From Copromyces sp. CBS 386.78 (Eukaryota > Ascomycota > Sordariomycetes > Sordariales > Sordariaceae), in the NCBI GenBank assembly GCA_030685235.1, contig MU839195.1, positions 80,985-144,984 on the forward strand: 64,000 nucleotides of DNA, in the 5' to 3' direction. The notes below the pieces were generated by a model that had not been told where the DNA came from, ran no database searches, and saw nothing but the letters and a program-made list of their open reading frames with translations. Positions 1-12,528 of this stretch are shown one piece after another. The translations under genes were made by a program, and so were the position numbers. Numbering within the stretch: the stretch's first letter is position 1; every line of letters starts with the position of its first letter.

Positions 1-1530
1 ATAAGGAATAAATTGAAAAAATAATAGTCCGATAGTAAATAAGAATTATTTATAATATTTTATAAATTGAATAGTAGAGAGGAAATTGTATAATATTAGA
101 TATGAAGTAGTAATTTTATTATTATATTTAAAATTATTACTTCTTTAAGTTTAAAGACGAGCCGAAGTATTAGGGTAAATTAAAATACCCTAATAATTAT
201 ATAATAATAGTTACTAAGACGATTCGCTTCGAAGAAATAAAAGACTTAAAAGTTTTTTATATTTTTTCTAATTAAATTAAAATATAGTAAAGGCCCGTAC
301 AACGATAATTAATTAAGAGAGGGCTATTTTATAACTTGTAGGAGATTTTTACCTAGAATTTATTAAATATATAAATCTCTTTATTATATTAAAATATATT
401 ATAACCCATTTAATTCCTAAATATAATTAATCTTCCCGCTACCCCTTAAGTAAAGAAGGATAGGGTAAACCGTAAATAGGTATTAAAAAAAAATATTTAA
501 TTTACTATAGTTAAAAAGATATTCGCTAATTATTTTATATTTTTAATAAAAATAAAAGCGGATAGAAATTTCTATATAGTAAATTAGGTCAAAAAGGAAA
601 AGTATAAGTTAGAATATAAATATTCTTTTTCCTTCGATATTAAATAGCGTTCAAATATTTTCGCGCTTAAGTAATTTAGTTTTAAAGCTTTAAAAACGAT
701 TATATATTAGTATTTGGGCGAAATTGAGATAATTTAAGCCTAAGAGCGTATAATAGCGAAGACCCGAAAATATAAAGCGTAGTTGGAAGAAAAGAAAAAG
801 TTGGCCGAATAGAAGCGTAAAAGAGGAGATTAGTAGAAATAAAGGGAAGTTAATATCGGATTTACTACTTTTACGATAAGTTTATAACATTTATCCTATT
901 TTTTTTTCTTTTAGTAAATTTATAAGGAGGACTTATTATAAATTTAAAGGGAAGTTTAATTTAGGGAATTTTTTTACGTTTTTTCTTTAATTAAAAACTA
1001 TAAAGTTATTAAGGGAGTAGGGTAGTTTATTATAAGTAGGAGTAAATTAATTACTTAATTAGGTACTATTAATTATAAGTTTGAACTTTAAAAATAAAAA
1101 GAGAAGGAATTTCCTTCTAGATTTAGGAAGAGAAATAAGTAATTTAAATTAAATAATACTCTTTCTTAAAAGAATATATTCGAATTCTAATCCTAAATTC
1201 GTTTTCCCGTACTAAATTTATTTTTCCTTTGCTTCGTAATCCCCTTTTGAAAAGATTAACGTTTAGATTTACTCCTTCAACTTCTTTCGGAAGATTCGTT
1301 AGAATATAATATTTTAGTATTAACTCTAATTTCCTCTAAGTAGTCGATAATTGGTATATAAAGATCTCCTCGTCTTTATTTTACGGATAGGATTTATTTT
1401 ACGGCAGATCTGCTCTCCTCTTTAAAGTATTAATTCTTATAATCTTTACGTCAATTAAATTAGTTTTTCTGTGGTAGGGAGCTGGTCTCTCTTCCTATAT
1501 AGTATTTTCCTCTCCAGATCACTATATATT
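1..1530. repeat. AT-rich RIP-mutated DNA, family not recognised
   Basis: The stretch is strongly AT-biased with abundant TpA and no long open frame. A plus-strand frame around 540-900 reads as a charged, coiled-coil-like peptide rich in Lys, Glu and Arg, interrupted only by TAA/TAG. This suggests a former coding sequence rather than spacer. It is not continuous with the integrase remnant that begins near 1530, where the sequence becomes less RIP-like (about 1460-1540). That junction is probably an old truncation or insertion boundary. I could not assign a transposon family. Confidence 0.4.
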
Positions 1531-2583
1531 TAAATTCTTAACCCCAACGTACGTAAAGGGTTAAAGTGGTAATATAATTTACAAAAATATCTTTCTATAA
1601 TATAAAAGGTATTATTAACGGCTTTAAAAACTTATACGGAGAATATCGTAATAGTTTGAATTTAGTATATAGTAAGCAGGCCTTATAATAGGCCCTAATA
1701 ATACTAAATATCTTTAATTAAAAAAAAGATTAAAAGAATAACGAATAAATTTTTTTACAATTTAAGTAATTAGTAAACAGCGAATTATATACGTAGTAGA
1801 AGAATTAAAATTAAAATTTAATATTATTAAAATCGATAATAATAGCGTTTTAGAAGTAGGTTCGTCCCTATATTATTTTATATTTAACGAAAAATACTTT
1901 CTTTAATTAATTTTTTACTTCCTTAGACTATATATAGTAACCGGGGTCCGACAAATAAACGAATAAATTTTACAAAAATACCAACTTCTTATAACTCTCC
2001 GTAATTAAATCGTTAATAAATTTATTATTTATTATTTCCAAATTATAAATATATTTAGTCCTAACGTTAATAACCTCCTCTCCACTCTCTAAAACAAAAG
2101 TTCTATTTACAAAAATATTATAATCGAATAAAACCTTATTTCTAATTAATAGCCGCTCATCGGCCTCGTTTTTACATAAGTCTTCCGGCTTCCTACTTAA
2201 AATATTAAGGCGTACTTACAACGAACCTAATTAGTATTTAATTATAAAATTAAACCGGGAGAAAAAATAAAACTACTATATATAACGGGGAATTAATTAT
2301 TTATTAATTGTAAAAGTCTTCAAAATCTTATAATCTGTAAGGACTTCAAATAATTATTATACCCCTTCGAATTTAAGGCGCCACTCTTCTAAAGCCTTAA
2401 TAATAGTAAATAATTCATTATTATAAATATCGTAATTATATTCAATTAAAGAATACCGCTAATTAAAGTAGGTAATAGGGCGAAAAACACTATTATTATT
2501 GTATTATAATAATATACCTCTATATACCCAATTAGAAGTATCTATTTCTACAACGGTTTATTTCGACTAATTATAAATCCGAA
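1531..2583 (-). pseudogene. RNase H and N-terminal integrase remnant of Gypsy-3
   Basis: The minus strand reads as a Ty3/Gypsy RNase H: a VEIDTSNW block, then an EYNYDIYNNELF block (canonical EYNYEIYDKELL) and an ALEEWR block. A linker and the start of integrase follow. Asp-to-Asn changes and TAA/TAG stops are as expected from RIP. The frame is cut exactly at 2583/2584, where the nested element inserted, and continues at 9814 on the other side. Confidence 0.75.
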
Positions 2584-2588
2584 ATACG

Positions 2589-2897
2589 TATCACAGGGTT
2601 AGCCTTGTGATGGTTCAGAAGCATGCGGTTGGTAGCTATCGGAGCTAGGGATTAGGCTATAGCTCCGAGTATAGTATAAGGCTATTACGGCCTTTGTAGA
2701 AGGCTACGATAGCCTTATTATTACTATTACTATATAGGTCGTACTAGTTCTATAGCACTTATAAAATTGCTGTAGAGTTGATCTCCTAGACTAGCCTCTA
2801 TAAAGACTAATTTAGGATTATACCTTTAAACCTTTCCTCTTACTCCTTTATATAATTACGTATATTCTTACCTATTTTATACCTTTATACCGTAATA
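2589..2897 (+). repeat. 5' LTR of Gypsy-1
   Basis: Begins TATCACAGGG and ends GTAATA (GTGATA in the 3' copy). The 309 bp align end to end with 9500-9808. It contains an 8-bp inverted repeat CGGAGCTA/TAGCTCCG (about 2640-2667). This copy kept more CpA/TpG than its partner, so it is the better guide to the ancestral sequence. Confidence 0.92.
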
Positions 2898-3179
2898 GTT
2901 AATTATACCTTTAAACTATCGTATTTATACATATATCTCTTTTCGACCCCTAAAATCGCGCGGCGAAAAACTGCGTAATCTAGAACTATACTAGGATCGT
3001 TTCGTAGGAATCGCGGACCCCGGTATATAGAATCGCTTCGTTAAACCGTAAATTCGTTAGGACCGGACCCTAAAAATAGTAGTTTAGTTATTACGATTAC
3101 GCCTTTATATTGTAGTAATCCCTTTTAATTACGCCTTTATATTATAATAATCCCCCTTATATTATAAATTAATTTCTTT

Positions 3180-6100
3180 ACGGAAAACGATAGTAATTAC
3201 GATTATTATTCTAGCGATAATAACGATAGCGGCAATAATATTTCGCTATGAGATTATATCGTTCTAAGCCCTTAGGAAATAGAATAAGGAATTAATTTAT
3301 TAGTAAACGATTCTTCCGACTTATTCGACTTTAGAGAATTCTTTAATATTCTTACTAAGGATTTAATTCCCGATATTAAATTTATTGGATAGCCCTTCTT
3401 TAATTCGTTAATATTATTTATAATATCCGGGATTTCGTAAACGGCCTTGCGGAAGATATTCGGCTACGTTTAATTTCTCGAAATTACGAGGTTTTCGCTA
3501 GAATTATCGCCCGATAGCCAGCCTTTAAATTTATTATCGAATTATTAGGAAGGGCGTTTACGACGGTTATTACGAATTATAATATTATAATAGAATAACG
3601 AAACGTAGTATAATATATAATTACGGCTCTATAATAATAAATTATAATTATATTTATTATAGCCCCCTTTAATATATTAGAAACTTCTAACGCTTCCGAA
3701 GAGGCTACGATAACCGTTTCCCGGCCCCTTAAATGTATTATCGAAGACCCTCCGATTTTTATTAGGGAGGATAAAGATAATATTAAATATTATAACGTTT
3801 TCCGGTTATAGCGGAATTAAATTAGGATTACGTAGGAGTTCGACCCTTTTTATTTCCTTATAGAATAAATTAAAATCGTACGCACGATATTCCGGCTAGG
3901 ACTAAACTTACGTTCAGTATTAAATAACGATTTAAAGAAGTTTATAAAATTCTTTAGGGAATTTAGAATGTAGCCGTAAGCAACCGGCGAAATTTTCTTT
4001 ACATACTTTATAAATTAATATAATAATATTAATATTAAGCTAAATATTAATAAATATTTTATTAATTTTTATTAAAGTAATATTCTTTTCCCGCGTTTCG
4101 AAATCGAATTTACTAAATTTATAGATAAATACGGGTTTAATAATATAATAAAAATTTATTACCTTTATAATAAATTTAATAAATAGCTTTAAAATACTTT
4201 AGTCTCTTAGAATTTCCCCAAAGACAATAACTATATTATATAACTAAAGTTCGTAAGGAAGGTTAGCCGGAAATTAGAAGACGCCGACTATTATAATAAA
4301 ATAATCGCAAATATTTTTAAAAATTCAAATTCCTCTTCTAAGAATATTATAATAACTCTTCCTATTACGGGCGATAAATTTATAAATTAAGGAGGAAATT
4401 AAATAGATTTTAATTCTATAAATCTTTTTACTATATTCAACCCTAAAATTTTCAAAGAATAAAGGGAAAAGGGCTTCTACTATTATTATAATTAGTAAAA
4501 TTATATTACCTATAATTACTTCGGATCTATTAATTAGGGCAGTAAATTTCGTACTAACGGTAAATCGGCCGGTAAAAAGAAGAAGGGTAGGGGTAAACGT
4601 AGTAATAGTAATACCGGGTAAGAATTTACGGAGGTCCGTTCGGCAGGAGCTGCCAATATAATTATAACCCCCGCAATTAAATTGGCCGTAGGCAATAAAT
4701 ATTATAATAAACCGGAAAATATTTAGCCTTTATACTTAATCGTATATAGAGGTCGAACCGGGTAGTTACGTTATAGAAATAACAGGATCTTTTAATAAAT
4801 TTGGAGGAAATATAAATTTAATTATTAAATAATACTATTCCAAATTCAATTTTATTATTTATATACGTAATTACTAATATATATAAAAACGATTATATTT
4901 CCTTTATTAATAATAAATATTCCGCATTTATATTTATTAACCGTTCTTTCGTTACGAAGTATAATTTTCCCCGCTTCTGCCTTTTTCGTCCTAAGAAATT
5001 TATATTCGTAAACGGAAACATTAAAAGTATAATTAACGAAGGAATAATAAGAAGGCTATAAATAAATTATTATAAAGAAGTTGTTACCTTCTTAATTTAC
5101 GACCTTTCAAATAAATACCCGATTATTTTAAAATTCCTTTAAATAAAATTCTATAAACTATATATCGACTATAAGAAAGGCGGTATACATTTTAGCCACC
5201 CGGGTTATAAGGACCGCTATTTATTAACAGGGTTCCTTAGTAATTAGACGGAAATACCCCGAACCTTCTCTAGCTCTATTTCTATTATAACCGCCCGCGT
5301 TTATAAAAAAGCGCTTCCTTAGAATAACTTTAAACTCCTTTCCTCTCTTCCTTACGTTTTTAAGGGCTATTTCCGCAAGGAAGTAGCTTAATACGAAGAA
5401 ATCGAAGACTAGCTTATTAAGGCTCCCTAATCTAAGGACGAGGGATTTGAGGAGTGGATTTCCGACTTTCCCTAATTTAAGGACGAGGGATTTGAGGAGT
5501 GGACTTCCGACTTTCTCGCTAGGGCACCGTTAACAGCTCTATTGCGGGCTCTTATTATATATTATATAAGCGCGAAGGTATAGGGTATTATAAGTACCGC
5601 TACTATTTTAGTACTAATTAAGCGGGATATATTATACGAATTGTATATCAAATTCAACGGGAGACGTATATTAGCAAGTACGCGCCGTACTAATATTCGG
5701 ATAAGCAGGTATATTGAAGATAATATAAACCTTATTAATATTAAGGAATTTAATACTACTACTTTCAATTTTATTTACGAAAAAGACCAATTTTAATTAT
5801 ACGTTATTAATTATATTTAATTAGAGAGGCTAATTACCGTTTTAGAATTCCAGGAAATAGATTTTACATACGAAATTATAAAAAATATTATCAAAGGGCG
5901 AAGGGAGAAGTATAAAGACGATCTTCTATATTCCTTCTATTCCTTTATTAATAATATAACCGGTAAATACGGATTTAAAATAGAAAAGGAGGCGGCGGTA
6001 ATCGCTAAATTTATCGCTTTAATAGGGGATCTAACTAATGATATACTATTTTATAAAGAAATTATCCGTTATATTTATTTAATAAAGGTAATAGAAGAAG

Positions 6101-9100
6101 ACGTTTAAAAATTCTTTAATAAAATAAATAAACTTTAAAAAATTAAGGAAGAAATAAAAAGAATATTAATAAATTATTATTAATTATATATTAACACTTT
6201 TCTTTTTACATTAGCCGATAAAATACCCCTATACTATTTATATAATTATAAAATAGAATTTAAATTAAAAGAGTAATTACTATACGCTAAACCTAAATTA
6301 ATATTATTTATCGAAGCTATTATTATTAAAAAGTAAATTAATAAAAACTTTAAAAAGAAATTTATCCGTCCCTCCTAATCCGCCACCGCTTTATTTATCC
6401 TATTAATATAAAAGCTAGGCGGGGGAATCTATATTTACATTAACTACTATAGTATTAATAACGTTATTTTAAAAATACGGTATTTAATTCCGTTAATTAA
6501 GGAAACCTTTAATACTATTTATAAAGCGAAATTCTTTACTAAATTTAATATTATTAATACGTTTAATAAAATACGGGTAAAGGAGGGCTATAAATAATTT
6601 ACTACATTTATTACCCGCTTTAAACTTTTCGAATTTTTAATATACCTATTTAATTTATAAGGGGTACCGGGGACGTTTTAGAATTATATTAACGACGTCC
6701 TATATAATACCTTCGATATATACGCTACTATTTATTTTAATAATATCCTCGTTTATTTGGAGAATAAAGAAAATTACGTAAGGTACGTTAGTAAAGTCCT
6801 ACAGAGGATAATAAATATAAGACTATAAATCGATATCGATAAGTACGATTTTTATACGAAATAAATTAAATATTTAAAGTTTATTATTATCCTTAGAGGT
6901 ATCGAAATAAATTTAGAGAAGGTAGTAATAATTATTTCGTAGGAGGCCCTAAATATTAAAAGGGCGCTATAACGTTTCTTAGGATTTATTAATTTCTATC
7001 GGCGGTTTATTAAATACTTCTCTATCCTAGCGGGACTATTATACGAACTAATAAAAAAGATTATTAAAAATTAAAAATAGGAAGATTAATATTAATATTT
7101 TTTTAACGTATTTAAGTGAATTTTTATTAGCGGACTAATATTATATATTTATAATTAATCTAAATAAATAATTGTAGAAACGGATACTTTAAATTAGGCT
7201 TACGGCGGTATTTTTTTTTAATACAATAAAAACGGAATATTATAATTAGTAATTTACTTTAATTAATAATATTCGTTAGTAAAATATAATTATAATATTT
7301 ATAATAAAGAACTATTCGCTATTATTAAAGCGCTAGAGGAGTAGAAATTAGAGTTAAAAAGAATATAATAGCCGTTCGAAATTTTAATAGATTATAAAGG
7401 ATTAAAATCGTTTACAATTAGTAAATAATTAATATTATAATATATAAAATAATTATAATTTCTCTCCCACTTTAATTTTATTATTTAATACCAACCAGGT
7501 TCATTATAAGTCCGCCCTAATACATTAAACTATAAACCAGAGGATATCCCAAAATACGAAAGTGATAAACGCCTCCTAATAAGGAATAAAATTTTATTAG
7601 AAAAAAATATTTTCATTAACGGTTCTTACGTCCTAAAAAATAAAGGGGATCCGGAGGTTTTTATTAAAATAGCTTACTTTTACAATTTAAAAATTATAGA
7701 CGAAACGTCAGTAAATAATTTAGTAACGGAAACCTATAAGAAATTAACCCTTTTTTAAAACGTATTCGCCTATTTAATAAACCTAATAAAGAGAACGTAA
7801 TTAAGAGAAGTTAAAGGGAACTTTAAAAATTTTTTATTCGCGGAATATTATATTATATAAGGCCAGATTTATTACCGCAGTTCAATTCTCTTTAACCCCG
7901 GAAATATTAAGGTCTATTATTAATTAATCTACCGTACTTATAATACGCTAGGAGCGGGGTACCTAAGGAAAGAGAAAATTTATAATTTTCTCCTCCAATT
8001 TTTTTTTTAGCCGGGGATATATAACGTAGTAAAGACTTACTATACGACTTACTTAATGTATATAAAGATAAAACTATTATAATACGCGCTATATAGGTTT
8101 CTAAAGCTTTTACCGGTACCTTTCGCTCTATAGAAAAATATTTCTATTAATTATATTATACTATTAACGCCCTACAAGCGCTATAAATAAGTATTTTAAT
8201 ACATCATAATAATTATTAATAAATTAATAAAAATATAATATTTTATCCTTATAGTAGGATTAACTACGGAAGAACTAGTAAACTATTTTATAGAATAGGT
8301 TTATAATATTTATAATTTATTTAGTACTATTATATCTAATTAAAATTCCTAATTTATTTTACAATTTTAGAAAATATTATTAACGAAGTTAAAAATTAAT
8401 TTTATACCCTCTTCTATTTTTTACCTAACTACGACCGGGTAAATAAAATATATTAACATAGAAATAGAAAAATATTTATAAACCTTTATTAATTAAATAT
8501 AAAACGATTAAATCGATTAATTACTAATAGCGGAGTTTGCCACTAATAATTTAATTTTAGAAATAATAGGAATTTTACTATTTTTTATTAATTATAAATT
8601 CCATCCCTGAATAGGGGTCGAGCCCGCTACGCCGTACCCCCCAAAAATATTAAAAATTTAATAGGATAAATATTTTAAAATTAGTAAAATCGTTAACCAG
8701 TTTAAAACAATTTTGGACTATATAATAATTAAAGTAAAGGAAGCGTAGAAACGGTACGAAGATAATATTAATAAAAGGAGATCGGACGCCCTATAATATA
8801 AAATCGGAGATAAAGTCTTATTAAATATAGAGAATTTCGAAATTGGAAGACTATATATTAAATTAATTCCGCTTTAGGAAAGGCTATTCGAAGTTTTGAA
8901 AACTAGTAATTATATAATTATTCTTCGATTCCTAATTAATATAAAGTACAATCCTATATTTTATATTAGTAAAGTAAAATTTTAGGAAGGATATATTAAA
9001 AGGGACGTAAAAGTAAATTAAAGGAAGATTATAAAGCGGACGGATAATAAAAAAGACTTTATCGAATAGGACTTTAATAATATAAGTAATTATAAATAAA

Positions 9101-9300
9101 ATTTAAAGAATAGATAATAAGAATACTACATTTTATAAATACTACTATACGTACTAGATTAGTAGAAATAGGCTAACGTTATAATATACCCGGAAGTAGT
9201 ATAAAAATTCTATAAAAATTATTTAAACGAGCCGGCGCTATTAAATTAAATCGTTATTAAAAAGCCGTATAAAATAATAACGGACTAGTAATTAAAAGCG
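3180..9300 (+). pseudogene. gag-pol remnant of Gypsy-1
   Basis: A gag zinc knuckle is recognisable at 4472-4519, with its Cys and His codons turned to Tyr codons but the CX2CX4HX4C spacing kept. Reverse transcriptase spans about 6380-6900. Its YxDD catalytic box reads YFNN at 6733-6744, the GAT codons having become AAT. A KYLxFII block and an FLGFINFYRRFIKYF block follow. RNase H lies at about 7170-7560 (VETDT, EYNYNIYNKELF). Integrase lies at about 7700-8900, with INYI for the first catalytic Asp block and a broken DRGSQF block near 8335, then GVEPATPYPP and the KVGDKV-like tail. Stops are TAA/TAG at former Gln/Trp codons. It cannot encode a functional polyprotein. Confidence 0.85.
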
Positions 9301-9499
9301 GACTAACCGCTACTAGCGGAGGTAAAAGCGGATTAGTTAGAACTAATAGGAAATATAGAATATAGAAGATTAAGGAGGTCGCTACGCAAAGTAACGGCGG
9401 CTATAGAGGTTTTTATAAAGTAGATTAAATAATTAATAGGTATTTCGATCGTTTTATATATTATTAATTAACTATACAGCTTTTTTTAGTCCGGAGTAG

Positions 9500-9808
9500 T
9501 ATTATAAGGTTAGCCTTATAATAGTTCAAAAATATATAGTTAGCAACTATCGGAACTAGGGATTAGGCTATAACTCCGAATATAGTATAAGGCTATTACG
9601 GCCTTTATAGAAGGCTACGATAACTTTATTATTATTATCGCTATATAAATTGTATTAGCTCTATAGCATTTATAAAATTGCTATAGAGCTGATCTCCTAG
9701 ACTAGCTTCTATAAAGACCAGTCTGGGATTATACCCTTGAACCTTTCCTCTTACTCCTTCGAACAATTACGTATATTCTTACCTACCTTGTGCCTTTGCA
9801 CCGTGATA
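9500..9808 (+). repeat. 3' LTR of Gypsy-1
   Basis: The 309 bp are collinear with 2589-2897. The start is more heavily mutated (TATTATAAGG against TATCACAGGG). The end is cleaner (GCACCGTGATA) and is followed by the target duplication ATACG. Confidence 0.92.
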
Positions 9809-9813
9809 ATACG

Positions 9814-11856
9814 GGTCCGTTCGTAAAAACCTTCTTTAAAACTTCGAAGGATCTTTAATACCGTTCCTCCTATTCCTATCTCGCCGTTTTCTTAATTAAT
9901 TTGTATAACGGGTTAGCGATAATAAAAAAATATTTAATAAAACGATAATAGAAATTAATAAATCTTAAAAAGCGCTAAAGCGACCTCTTAAAATTTATAA
10001 CTTCCTATATTATAATTGTAAAAACCTTCTTTAAATCTATTTCGAAACCTCTTAAAATAATAATAAGACTTAAATACTTAATTCGCTATATATAGAATTT
10101 GTACTTATTAATATTAATTTAGAGCCCTACTTTAATTATTTTTTATAAAACCTCCCTAATGTATTCTTTATACTCCTCTTTATTATTAGAATAAATTAAA
10201 ATATTGTTAAAATAAATGGTAGCGTAAATATCGAAAATATTATATAAGACGTCGTTAATATAGTTTTAAAAGGTTTTTAACGCGCCCTATAAACCGAAAG
10301 GATATATAATAGATTTATAGAGGCTAAAATAAGTAATAAAAGTAGTAAACTATTTATACCCCTCTTTAATACGGATCCTATTAAACGTAGTAATAATATC
10401 GAACTTTATAAAAATCTTTATTTTATAAATTATATTAAAAGTCTCTTTAATTAATAGTAGCGGGTAATATATTTTTAATATAACGTTATTAATACTATAG
10501 TAGTTTATATAAATACGGACTCCGCCTCCGGGTTTTTTAATTAATAAAAGGGGGGAAACGGCCGCAAATTATAACGGCTAAATAAATTTCTTCTTTAAAT
10601 TATTATCGATTTACTTTTTAATAATAATTATTTCTATAAGTAATATACGTTGAAATTATATATTAGGAACTTACTTTCCTAACTATAATTCGATTTTATA
10701 ATCGTACGAATAATAAAGAAGAATTTCCTCCGTTAGCGAAGGTAAAAAAGCGGCGATTTCGCTAATATACCTCCGTCCCTTAAAATAGTTCAAAATTTCG
10801 ATAATTTCCTCTTTAATTTTTAGCGGCCAGTCTACTTTATTGAAAAACTTCTTTATATCCTCTTCGTTAATTTTAATTAAATATATTTATTAAATAATTT
10901 CTTTGTATATAGGCGTATTAATTTCGAAATTCTTAATAAGGTTAACTACTTTAGCTAAAATCGTAGCTTCGCAAGTATTTTCTAAAGTATAAATACTAAT
11001 TATTTTATTAATAAAATTATAGAATACGGGGGGTAAACTTTCTTTATACTTCCTTCTATCGCCTTCTATAATATTATTAACTATTTCTTTAATTAAATCT
11101 AAATCTTAAAAATTCGCTATAGCCGCCAGCTTTTTAATTTCGGCGTAGCTTATAACGTACAATTACAATTATTCTTTTTCGTAAATAAAATTAAATGTAG
11201 TTATATTAAATACCTTAATATTATTAAAGTTAAACCTATAATCGGATTTACGAAGATAGCGGTATGAAGGGCGATTTATATTAGTTAAAATGCGGCGGCC
11301 ACTTATATATATATAAAGTTCGTAAAGTATAGGGTTTTTAATTTTAATAAGGAAAGTAGCGGCACTGGTAATAATAATTTTAGATTTAGTTTTCCGGGCT
11401 ATTAGCTCTTTAATAGGCGTAGAAACCGTACGGTAGCCGGTTTTAAAATCGATCTTAGGTTTAATAGCAGTAGGAAGGGGCTCGGGAATAAATAAAGGCT
11501 CTAGAGCGGACAAAGGTTCTAAAGCGGATAAAGGCTTTAGAGTAGGCTCCGCTACAATCTTCTTAATCTTCTCTTTTTTAATAGCTAGAGGGCGAAACTT
11601 GGTCTCCTCCTTTTTAATAATTAGAGAAGGAAATTTGGTCTCCTCCTTTTTAATTAGTAGGAGGGGGGTTTAACGGACGGAAGCTACTAAAACCTAATTA
11701 ATAAAGGCTTTAAATACTATTGTTTAATATTTAAGGAAATCCGTTAGTAAATAGCGGCCTTAATAGGTAGTATAGTTAAAGTATATATTATATTATTTGT
11801 AATCGATTTTTAGCCGATAGTATTATATTTATAAAAAGTTTAAAATAATTAGGTAT
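9814..11856 (-). pseudogene. Protease end and reverse transcriptase remnant of Gypsy-3
   Basis: The minus strand reads, from right to left in the window, a Pro/Lys-rich linker (about 11500-11700) and a conserved block (11169-11513) ending TTFNFIYEKE, which is also present in Gypsy-1 at about 5640-5790. The RT fingers and palm follow, with GGGVRIYINYYSIN near 10530 and IYFNNILIYSNN near 10200 (a mutated YxDD box). The thumb reads FLRFINFYYRFIKYF near 9930. It runs to TNGPV exactly at the Gypsy-1 insertion point. Confidence 0.8.
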
Positions 11857-11864
11857 TTTTTAAA

Positions 11865-12445
11865 GAGAAAGTCTTTTCGGACCGTAGTAAAAGTCTTCCC
11901 ATACCGTAGCCCCACCCACTTACACCCTTCCCGCGCGCTAATGCACACCAAAATTTTTAAGCCAATCAAATCGCTCGCATCCAAATCGCAGTCTACACTC
12001 TACTTCGCCCACCCAAATGTGCACCCAGATGTGCACCCAGATGTGCACCCTCCCTATAATCAATCAAACTACTATCGCACGCATTACGAGATATTGTTAA
12101 GTAAATAACGCGCTTTCGTCTAGCTAATAGTCGCTAATAGTTGTTAATAGTTGTTGATAGTTAATTGAGCGATTCAATTGAGCGACTTAGCCGAACGATT
12201 TAATTGAGCGATGTGCGACCGTGTGCGATCGTACCGCTAAGTACGTTGTAAAGTGCGCTATAAAGTGGCTAATTTGGGTACTTGAGTGTACATTTGGGTG
12301 GGCGAAGTAGAGTATAGACCGCGATTTGGATGCGAGCGATTTGATTGGCTTAAAAATTTTGGTGTGCATTAGCGCGCGGGAAGGGTGTAAGTGGGTGGGG
12401 CTACGGTATAGGAAGACTTTTACTACGGTCCGAAAAGACTTTCTC
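11865..12445. mobile_element. TIR element A (non-autonomous, 8-bp target duplication)
   Basis: A 581-bp unit with near-identical terminal inverted repeats of about 130-160 bp, each starting GAGAAAGTC. It is flanked by TTTTTAAA at 11857-11864 and 12446-12453. The TIRs carry few RIP changes, so the element is younger than its Gypsy-3 host or was spared. The interior has short direct repeats of a GTGCACCCAGAT type and no convincing coding frame. An 8-bp duplication fits hAT-like transposition, but a Mutator-like origin is not excluded. The near-palindromic duplication weakens it as sole evidence; the sister elements support it. Confidence 0.82.
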
Positions 12446-12528
12446 TTTTTAAAAATATTATAAATTAAGAAAATAATCGTTTCTTTATAATAACTAATTT
12501 AGAATTTAGCTATTACTCCTTTAAAAAT

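Larger units (their letters stand above)
2589..9808 (+). mobile_element. Complete Ty3/Gypsy LTR retrotransposon (Gypsy-1), RIP-inactivated
   Basis: The element is 7,220 bp, bounded by 309-bp LTRs, with a perfect 5-bp target duplication ATACG at 2584-2588 and 9809-9813. On the plus strand it keeps the order gag, CCHC knuckle, protease, reverse transcriptase, RNase H, integrase. It sits in opposite orientation inside the RNase H region of Gypsy-3. Its two LTRs differ at many positions by C-to-T and G-to-A changes, as RIP would cause, while their lengths are identical. No intact frame remains. Confidence 0.92.

Noticed and set aside
5562..5768. 68-codon minus-strand frame inside Gypsy-1
   Set aside because: It is antisense to a pol segment that is also found in Gypsy-3.
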